Source: Brevibacillus formosus (GTDB taxonomy: Bacteria; Bacillota; Bacilli; Brevibacillales; Brevibacillaceae). From it: a stretch of DNA of 64,000 nt. Below, in pieces: positions 32,544 to 39,800 of the stretch; position 1 is the first letter of the stretch, and each line of letters opens with the position of its first letter. The notes beneath the pieces were generated by a model, which made no database searches, had not been told where the DNA came from, and was given only the letters and a program-made list of their open reading frames with translations. The stretch lies in assembly GCF_003013405.1 (NCBI RefSeq), contig NZ_PXZL01000020.1, positions 248,001 to 312,000 of the forward strand, given 5' to 3'. The position numbers were made by a program, and so were the translations under genes.

Positions 32544-33323
32544 CTACATAATGGCTTCGTGAAGTCCATTTGCTTCAATCTGACCATAGCGGTAGGTACC
32601 CTTGTAGAAGGCTTCACGATCAATCATTCGTTTGACCTGTACCTTGGTAAAAGACTTACCATGTGTCGTTGTATACCCTTCTACATTCAGTTGGATAGCC
32701 AGTTGGGAAAGTGACCAAGTGGGATTTGTTTCACGTAAGGAGAACAATCTCCGCACAGTCTCCGCCTGTCTCTCATCTATCTGAATGGCCTTCTGCCCTT
32801 TCGTTGCCGTATATCCGAAAGCAACTCCTCCTCCTGCATATCCTCCTTGTTGCGCTTTCTTTTTTCTTCCCCTCCCTAGTTTGAGTGCTATCTCCAAACG
32901 TTGGTATTGGTCGAGTAATTCCATCATGCCATTGATTAGAAAATCATTAGGGTCATGGGCGTAAATACTATAGTTGGGCTGTTCAATTGCTTTTACGTCT
33001 ACTGTGTGCCGTTTTAACTCTCTTTGAATGAGGACTTTCACCATGTCGGCTCTCCACAATCGGGAAGTGTTGAGAACGATAATATGGCTTACTTTTTGAT
33101 AAGTAAAACTGGATAACAGTTCTTGCAAACCTTCCCGTTCAATGGTCAATCCATCCTCATCCACTTTTGCTCCACTTATACCCTCATCCTTGTAGATGTT
33201 CAGTAATTCTAGATTATTATCCTGACAATAACGCTGAATCTCCTCTACTTGGTAGGCTAGACTATACCCATCTTTAACTTGTCCTTTTGTCGATACTCTG
33301 ACATATCCCACTACTTTTTCCAT
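32544..33323 (-). CDS. Serine recombinase (resolvase/recombinase family)
   Basis: 259 residues. N-terminal resolvase domain with nucleophile Ser11 in GYVRVSTKGQ, then LNTSRLWRADM and the E-helix linker; C-terminal Recombinase-type domain from about 165 (GYAGGGVAFGYTATKGQ, ARG-like SFTKVQVKRMIDREAFYKG). It lacks the zinc ribbon and coiled coil of the large phage integrases, so it is a short member. ATG 33323 has AAGGGG upstream. It may mobilise the element that includes the Xre and replication genes; alternatively it is a leftover of a different element. Confidence 0.85.
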   Translation of the reverse strand: MEKVVGYVRVSTKGQVKDGYSLAYQVEEIQRYCQDNNLELLNIYKDEGISGAKVDEDGLTIEREGLQELLSSFTYQKVSHIIVLNTSRLWRADMVKVLIQRELKRHTVDVKAIEQPNYSIYAHDPNDFLINGMMELLDQYQRLEIALKLGRGRKKKAQQGGYAGGGVAFGYTATKGQKAIQIDERQAETVRRLFSLRETNPTWSLSQLAIQLNVEGYTTTHGKSFTKVQVKRMIDREAFYKGTYRYGQIEANGLHEAIM

Positions 33324-33363
33324 ACTATTCCCCTTCCCGTTACAGGAATTTGAATCATCGTAA

Positions 33364-33407
33364 CGCCTAGTAGATACAAAACAATTATATATCGCTTAGC
33401 AGATACA
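33364..33407. repeat. Two 15-bp direct repeats in the recombinase-xre intergenic region
   Basis: CGCCTAGTAGATACA (33364-33378) and CGCTTAGCAGATACA (33393-33407), 29 bases apart with two mismatches. Candidate binding sites for the serine recombinase or the Xre repressor. Confidence 0.5.
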
Positions 33408-33424
33408 ATCAACGACCTTTTCCT

Positions 33425-33447
33425 CGTGCTAAAATTGCACGTATAAT
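33425..33447 (+). promoter_or_regulatory. xre promoter with overlapping operator
   Basis: TATAAT at 33442-33447, immediately preceded by an inverted repeat CGTGC-N7-GCACG (33425-33441) occupying the spacer; the -35 is weak. Fits autoregulation by the Xre protein. Confidence 0.55.
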
Positions 33448-33482
33448 GGATAAAGAATGTTCACGGGAAAGAAGGACTCAAA

Positions 33483-33689
33483 ATGCCTATAATTGTAAAG
33501 TTAAAAGAAATCCTTGATCAGAGAAATATGTCTCAACGAGAGTTGGCAAGACTCACTGGTCTTAGACCGAATACAATCAGCCATCTCTGTTCCAGCCAAG
33601 TAGATAGGGTTCACCTTAGTACATTTGAAACGATCTGTAAGACATTAGATATTGAGTTGCATGAATTGCTGGTGTTGGAGGGGGAGTAA
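33483..33689 (+). CDS. Xre/Cro-type DNA-binding regulator
   Basis: 68 residues, essentially one helix-turn-helix domain (MSQRELARLTGLRPNTISHL as helices 2-3). ATG 33483 with GAAGGA upstream. It is the only plus-strand gene in locus 2's mobile part, divergent from the serine recombinase, and probably controls it. The 283 bases between this gene and the end of the replication gene hold nothing I recognise. Confidence 0.85.
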   Translation: MPIIVKLKEILDQRNMSQRELARLTGLRPNTISHLCSSQVDRVHLSTFETICKTLDIELHELLVLEGE

Positions 33690-33972
33690 TTTTCCACCTT
33701 AAAACTTAATCGCCTAAAATCCAACCTACCTACGGGACTAGATGTGTAATGCCCCTATTCCATGTCCATTCACTATATAGAGATGTAAAATACCCCCGAA
33801 TGGCAGCAGGTTGTATCGATACGGTATCGTAGAGAGACACATTTTCTTTGTAAGGACTGCTCTATTTGCTTATTTTTCTTTATTAGTAAGCTCTGTCCAT
33901 TCAAAATTTCTCCGAAGTTCTATAATTTTTATCGTTATCGTGTTAACAACAATACGGTGTGAGTGGATGTCT

Positions 33973-34887
33973 TCAGCCCTGAACTGAATCAACAATCTCC
34001 AATCTTTTTAAACCTTCCTTTTTTGGGATGGTTATTTTCTTTGCCAAACTCCTACGATTAGGAAGAGTGGATGTTGTATAAATTGCTCTTATTCCACTTT
34101 CTTGGAACAAGTTTTTGATCATAGTGAAACCTAGATAGTTCTCAATCTTTGATATTTCCTCCTTGTTTTCCAAAAGCCATTCATAATCAATGGTTTCCAC
34201 ATTTTCTGTGTATGGCAATCCCTCAAGTGTCCTTTTGATTATGTAGGTAAAAAAGGAATGAGTGACAAGATGAATGGCTCTCTTCTCTTTGGTATATTTC
34301 TTCATGTCATTGTCACTCGGTCTAATTTCTAATCGTAAAATTCCCTTGGATTGCTCAATGATCTCCTTCGGTTCCTTCACTCGTTTACATTGCTTGTATT
34401 TATCGTATAGCATGACTCTGCTGCTTTTGTTATAAAACTCTACCGTTTCATCATGATTATAATTTCGCGTATCTTTATATGGCATTTTTCCTTTGCTCAA
34501 CTGACGAACATATTCCCCTGTTCGATTCCCAACATGGAAATTGCAGCATACATCTAAACGAGTAATTCTCCAATCTTCATGGGCAATATGGATACCGAAT
34601 AATTGCTGTAATCGTTCTTGTACTCGTTGAAAGAAGATAGGAATATCTGATTCGTTGATTGCTTTGACATTATTTCCATAAAGCAGTTTAGGAATAGAAA
34701 CTTGGATAGTTAAAGTGCCGCTTGCTTCCTGATATTTGATATATGGAATGATCTCGTCTTGCATTTGGAATGTGGTCATAACACCTGTTTTCTGATTACG
34801 GTATGTAAAAGATGCAAAGTTATATTGTCGTAATATGTCAGGTTGAATAAATACGGAACTTACTTTCATTTTGATGGAATCAAACAA
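33973..34887 (-). CDS. Replication initiator, filamentous-phage gene II-like
   Basis: 304 residues. The pattern RITRLDVCCNFHVGNRTGEY in the middle, EFYNKSSRVMLYDKYKQ and LRLEIRPSD matches the phage/plasmid replication proteins of the gene II/X (Phage_CRI) type, which nick DNA to begin rolling-circle replication. TTG start at 34887 with AAAAGGAG upstream. Its promoter region carries TTACTATAAATTTT, the motif shared with the two recombinase modules. Together with the adjacent tyrosine recombinase it suggests an integrated, single-stranded-replicating element. No coat, assembly or mobilisation genes are seen, so a satellite or plasmid origin is as likely as a phage. Confidence 0.75.
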   Translation of the reverse strand: MFDSIKMKVSSVFIQPDILRQYNFASFTYRNQKTGVMTTFQMQDEIIPYIKYQEASGTLTIQVSIPKLLYGNNVKAINESDIPIFFQRVQERLQQLFGIHIAHEDWRITRLDVCCNFHVGNRTGEYVRQLSKGKMPYKDTRNYNHDETVEFYNKSSRVMLYDKYKQCKRVKEPKEIIEQSKGILRLEIRPSDNDMKKYTKEKRAIHLVTHSFFTYIIKRTLEGLPYTENVETIDYEWLLENKEEISKIENYLGFTMIKNLFQESGIRAIYTTSTLPNRRSLAKKITIPKKEGLKRLEIVDSVQG

Positions 34888-34903
34888 TTATATACTCTCC
34901 TTT

Positions 34904-34917
34904 TTACTATAAATTTT
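34904..34917. repeat. Shared TTACTATAAATTTT motif before the replication gene
   Basis: Same 14 bases as 11365-11378 and 36074-36087 beside the recombinase genes. Common regulatory or recombination site. Confidence 0.55.
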
Positions 34918-35050
34918 AATATATTGAATATAATTTGGCATGTTATAACAAAAGATAGCAACTCATACGTTTGTTCACCTCCTTCATCGATTTACAATAA
35001 ATTTTTAGTTTTATCTTGTTTTCCCAGAGGAATTACATCCTCTAGGTGCG

Positions 35051-36007
35051 TTACTCGTACAATGCAGCAATCATGTCTGGATTTATGAAGTCTTTTAATC
35101 CCCACCACATATACTCTAGCTTGTTGCCATTCATTACTTTGCTTACGCCGAACCGTTCACATATCTCATGATACTGCTCTTTTCCGAGTTCACCATCACG
35201 TTCTAGCAGTTGTTTTCCCATCCAGATCATCCCGCTGCGTTGAATCGTTTTCACTCGTAGATTGTCCAAACCAAAGTATTCTTCTAATGCATGTAATCTC
35301 CCATAAATCAGATGAGGACTGACTTGTTCCATATGAACATTTCTTGTCTTGGCTGGCCTGATTACATAGCCTGTTTCAATTAATTCACTTGTTTCTTTGA
35401 GATGATCTCGTCTCATCTCCCCATTCCCTTTGAGATAATCCTTTTGCTTGATTGCGCCATTTATTAATTTCAGACACTGCTCGGATATTTGAATTTCTCT
35501 TGTTTCTTCTTTATCGTTAATCAATATCAATGTTCGTTTCTCATCATTGACTTGTTCACGTTTTAGATTGCGTAGTTCACTTACCTCTCTTCCACCCGCA
35601 CCTTCAAATAACAGAGAGAGAATCACAGAATCCTGATCGTTATTACATTGGTCAATGATTGCATCGATTTCTTGCTTCGTAATAAATTGTTGGTGGGTGT
35701 TACCTACCATGTTCTTAAACCATTCTTTTGAAACGGACTCCAGTGGATTGGTGTCCTCTCTAAGCCCCTCTGCCCTTGCCCAATTCAAGTAAGCAGATAT
35801 CGTTCTCCCAGCCGTATTAAGAGAGTCTCCTGTAGAAGCATGGAAGCCGTGCAGGGCAGTTTCAATCTCATCCAATGTAAAGTGGAGCAAATCCTTATCC
35901 TTTTCCACTTCGAACTTCATTGTCAAGTTGAAAACTCTTGAATAAGCTTTTTGGGTATTTTCTTTATATCCTTGAAGAAAGGTAGTTTTTATTTCGGGGT
36001 TAAACAT
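35051..36007 (-). CDS. Tyrosine recombinase, copy 2
   Basis: 318 residues, same length as copy 1 and differing at only a few positions. It keeps Arg140 (FEGAGGREVSELRNL) where copy 1 has lysine, and has GELGKEQYHEICERF where copy 1 has CELGKEQYYAICERF. ATG 36007 with AAAGGTG site. It lies directly downstream of the immunity gene terminator of locus 2, exactly as in locus 1, so the recombinase is a regular part of the toxin locus layout. This copy looks the more likely active one. Confidence 0.88.
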   Translation of the reverse strand: MFNPEIKTTFLQGYKENTQKAYSRVFNLTMKFEVEKDKDLLHFTLDEIETALHGFHASTGDSLNTAGRTISAYLNWARAEGLREDTNPLESVSKEWFKNMVGNTHQQFITKQEIDAIIDQCNNDQDSVILSLLFEGAGGREVSELRNLKREQVNDEKRTLILINDKEETREIQISEQCLKLINGAIKQKDYLKGNGEMRRDHLKETSELIETGYVIRPAKTRNVHMEQVSPHLIYGRLHALEEYFGLDNLRVKTIQRSGMIWMGKQLLERDGELGKEQYHEICERFGVSKVMNGNKLEYMWWGLKDFINPDMIAALYE

Positions 36008-36037
36008 GGTTACACACCTTTCTTGATGAAAAAGGAT

Positions 36038-36053
36038 ACTATAAATTTATAGT
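36038..36053. repeat. 16-bp perfect palindrome upstream of recombinase 2
   Basis: ACTATAAATTTATAGT, identical to 11329-11344. Confidence 0.6.
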
Positions 36054-36133
36054 TTGATTTCCTTGAATTGATATTACTATAAATTTTCAACTTAACGCAA
36101 GAGTTTTTGCTTCTTTCAGGAATAAATTACAGA

Positions 36134-36166
36134 AACCCCAGACGAGTTGAATACTCATTTGGGGTT
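36134..36166 (-). terminator. Cassette terminator of locus 2
   Basis: AACCCCAGACGAGT (36134-36147) with ACTCATTTGGGGTT (36153-36166); TTCTGTAATTTATT follows on the minus strand. Ends the immunity gene at 36179-36805. Confidence 0.8.
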
Positions 36167-36178
36167 CTATGTTTACAC

Positions 36179-36805
36179 CTAAAACATTCTATCTACTGCT
36201 TTTACGTAACAGGGACACCAATGGAACGCATTTACATTTGAATACGCTTCCTGAAATTCTTGTTCCCGTTGGAACCATGGTAAATCAGGTTGACGATTTA
36301 AAACATCACGTAAACAATACCAACCTTGTCTTAAGTCTTCTCCACCAGTTGACCTAAAATCACCATTTGAGCAGAAAGCACAAATGTTAAAGGATACGTC
36401 CATTTTGTCTTGAAGTGCTTGTAAAGCGATGGAGAAATCCTCAATAGCTTCCGCTTCAAAGGTTATCCCTCTGTAATTGCATACTAGTCTGTACTTTAAT
36501 TGAGGTTCATCAGGGTCATATTGTCTAGTGACGGAAGTATATTCTTCCACCGTTAATATTTCTACAGAATTACCATTAGTAGATTGTACACTATTCAAGA
36601 ACTTTAGCTGATATCCTTCTGGTAACTTCGTTATTAACTCAAGAAGACTCTGAACATATGTCGCTTCATCGCTTTCAAAATATAGAGATTTTCCTGCCAG
36701 AATCAGATGAACAGTTTCATTTTCTCTAAATCGAACATAAAGGATCGTATCCTGACTGTGCCCCTTTTCGTCAATTAGTTTAGTAGTGACACTCCTCTCG
36801 TTCAT
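36179..36805 (-). CDS. Immunity protein for RHS toxin 2
   Basis: 208 residues, soluble, acidic. The C-terminal part carries ICAFCSNGDFRSTGGEDLRQ and GWYCLRDV, with several cysteines, a pattern I have met in uncharacterised immunity-like proteins (DUF6304-like; tentative). ATG 36805 with GGGAGGGAG upstream, 17 bases after the RHS stop, and a cassette terminator downstream. By position it protects the producer from the RHS-2 tip. Confidence 0.75.
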   Translation of the reverse strand: MNERSVTTKLIDEKGHSQDTILYVRFRENETVHLILAGKSLYFESDEATYVQSLLELITKLPEGYQLKFLNSVQSTNGNSVEILTVEEYTSVTRQYDPDEPQLKYRLVCNYRGITFEAEAIEDFSIALQALQDKMDVSFNICAFCSNGDFRSTGGEDLRQGWYCLRDVLNRQPDLPWFQREQEFQEAYSNVNAFHWCPCYVKAVDRMF

Positions 36806-36822
36806 TCTCTCCCTCCCTTCTT

Positions 36823-39800
36823 TTACCTTCCCTTAATTGAGATAGACTTTAGTACACTAGTTAAATAATACGGATTTGATTCTGCATCAGGTCTTGAAGC
36901 AATCCACGCTTTGTGATGGGCAGGGTTTGTTGCAAAGATACTGACGTGCCCAGTGGCAGGATTGTCAATCACAGCCTTCAAAACGCCAGTTGCGTTTACA
37001 GCATCTATTGAAGTGAACGTATATTTGGTAGACCCTGGTGCTAAAAAGTATGATAATCCTGTTGTATCCACTGGTCTTGGGGTTAGATTGGTGTTTGTAC
37101 CCGAACCGTCACGGAATATTAGGGTCTGTCCATTATAATTATAAGTTGTAGTGCTCGTCGAGGTGTCCTGCGTAGCAAGGTTCAATATCGTTGCCCCAAC
37201 AGCAGCCCATCCTATTGCACCACCTGATACTGAACCAGAACCAGACCTTGGCATAGTTGCAGTAGTTCCTGCAAAAAAAACAGCGGTGTGTCTTAGTTCA
37301 AAGTCTTTTGCAATAGAAGCACCCAAATTACTCCAGTATGCTGTCCTTGCATTATCTGCTTGGGTCTCAGCAAATTGCTTACGTTGTGTGTTTCCTGCTT
37401 TATTTGCCTTCTCCCAGACATCCGTCCAAAGAGCAATCGTATCTCTAGTTGATCCTTTAATATATTCGTCTCCATCTTTCCAATGACCTGTAGGGTCTTT
37501 ATATCTTAAAGGATTATTCTCCACATACGTATACAAGTTCAAACTCAACGGATTATCCACTTGCCCTTTATACGTATCCTCCGATATAAACCGCCCTATC
37601 TTCGGATCATAATACCTAGCCCGCAAATAATAGAATCCGCTCTCCTTGTCATATATTTCTCCTGCATACGTAAACGGGTTGGAAATCGTCTCCTTAACCT
37701 TATCCGCGATCAAGTTGCCCCAAATATCATAATCATACGTATTCAAGACATTGCCGTTCGAATCCTTGATCTTAACAACATCACCGTGGCTGTTGTAGTA
37801 GTAATTGCCTTCAAGATTCGATGCATAGTCTTTTCGCCAAATCAACTGGTTGCCAAACACATTCCGCGCCTTCACTCGACCATCTTGCGTGAGCTCTTCA
37901 ATCACTTGCCCATTCAGGTAAACGTAATGGGTCGTGTCGGTCACACTACCAGTCTGTTGCTTCGTCGCCCGCAGTCCACCTGGATAATACGTGTACGTCG
38001 TTGTCCCTTTCTCGTCCTTATACTCCTGCAAACGATTAAACAAATCGTGCTTCATTTCATAGGAGCTTAAGATGTTACCAGGAGCATTGGCATACACTTG
38101 GCGGTTGCCGCGCTTATCATAGGCATACTGCTTAACGTTCCCTTCAACCGATTCTTCCTTGATCCGGGAAAGCTTGTCGTACACAAACAATCCATAATTC
38201 GTACCGGAGCGCTTTTGACTGGTGATATTGCCAAACAGATCGTAGCCATTTGTCTCGTTCCAGCCGTCTGCGTGATTCAAGGCTGTTTTTTCACCAAATG
38301 AGCTGATCGATTGCTGCATGGCTGTTGGTTGCCCCGGATACGATATAGCATTGGTTTCACCTGAGTTACTAATATCGTATGTATACGTTGTCGTTCCGAC
38401 TCCGGGGATCGCCACCGAGTTCAATCTGTTCGCGTTATCATAGCTGTATTCGACTTTCATCGATGGGGCAGAACCAGATACCGCACTTCTTGCAGGGTAT
38501 ACAAGTGTATCTACCGAATCGTCATTGTCTGAATAAAGAAGCTGGTAGTCTTTGCCCATCATCGTCTGGCGATTCTTCCGATGGAACCCATCATAGCCAT
38601 AGCTGATCGCGTTTCCTGTGTGATTATTTTCGCTCAAAAGCAGACCAGACTGTGGATCGTACACGCGCTCTTCATAGAATGCAGTACCAGAAGAAACTTT
38701 CGTCAGCTCATGGAAAGGCGAATAGTCGTAGTTGAATGTGACGCCGTTTTTGTCCTTGTAACTCTTCACAAGGCCGCTTTTATCGTAGGTGTACGTCTCT
38801 GCTTTTGTCTCTGGATTCTTCTCCGAGAGCTTCCATGCCAAACTATTGTAGGTATACTCTGCCGTAGTCGTCCCATTTTCCAGAACACTGGTGAGATTGC
38901 CTAGCGTATCGTAGCCATATACGTTTACGTTATTTTCCGGGTCCTGCAAATACACCAGGTTGTCGTTGTGATCGAAGCGCATACTCCACGCTTGGGAAGT
39001 CTCGCCGTCAGAGATTTCTTTAAGGGTTACTTTCCCGAATCGATCAGTCTGATAGTTTGTCACGCGATGGTGACTGCCACTTTGGGTCGTCTCCTCTGTG
39101 CTCTCCACTCTTCCATACAAGTCGCGGTAGGTGGTTACGATGAACCCATTTGGAGAGAGCGTTTGTTCCGTCAATCGTGGCAAATACTTCGATCCATCCG
39201 AGTAGGCATTGTTTCGATGGTGTTTGGTAGTTCCGAGTGCATTCGTCGTTTGATACAAAAAACCATCCCAGTCATACAGATACGAAGTGCTTTCCCCCTG
39301 CTTCCCAAAAGGAACCGTGCGGCTAACCTCTAACCCATCTGGCGTGAACTCGTTTTCTACCAATGGGCGTTTCGCACCTGTTGTGCCCACCTGCTCTTGA
39401 TAGGCGGTATCTCCGTATGGGGTGTAGTAGGTGATGAGTCTTGATGAATCTGGTGCAATTTTCTCCACGATGCCCGGTCCATCTGCACTCGATCCAGAAG
39501 CTTCGCCGTCCCGATACACGTACGTAATGGTTCGTTTTGCACCTTGATTGTGAAAAGTCTCTGATAGAGGTCTTCCTAGCTCATCGTATTCATAAGTAGC
39601 CTTGCTTCCGTTCGGATAGGTCTGGCTTTTGATTTGACCTTTGTCATCGATTTCGTAGGAAAAATTCAATACATCCGATTTGCCGCTTTCCAGCTCGACA
39701 CCAGCGAGTGCGATCTGCGTAGGCTGAATTCCGTATTGATCATAAGCGGTGAAGGTCTGCGTCCGTGTTTTTCCTCCGCCAAAGTTCTCCGTTATCGAAT

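Larger units (their letters stand above)
34991..36087 (-). mobile_element. Recombinase module, copy 2
   Basis: Homologous to 10281-11378 over its whole length. Left motif at 34994-35009, palindrome at 36038-36053. Here it is followed on the minus strand by the replication gene rather than by a toxin tip. Confidence 0.75.
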
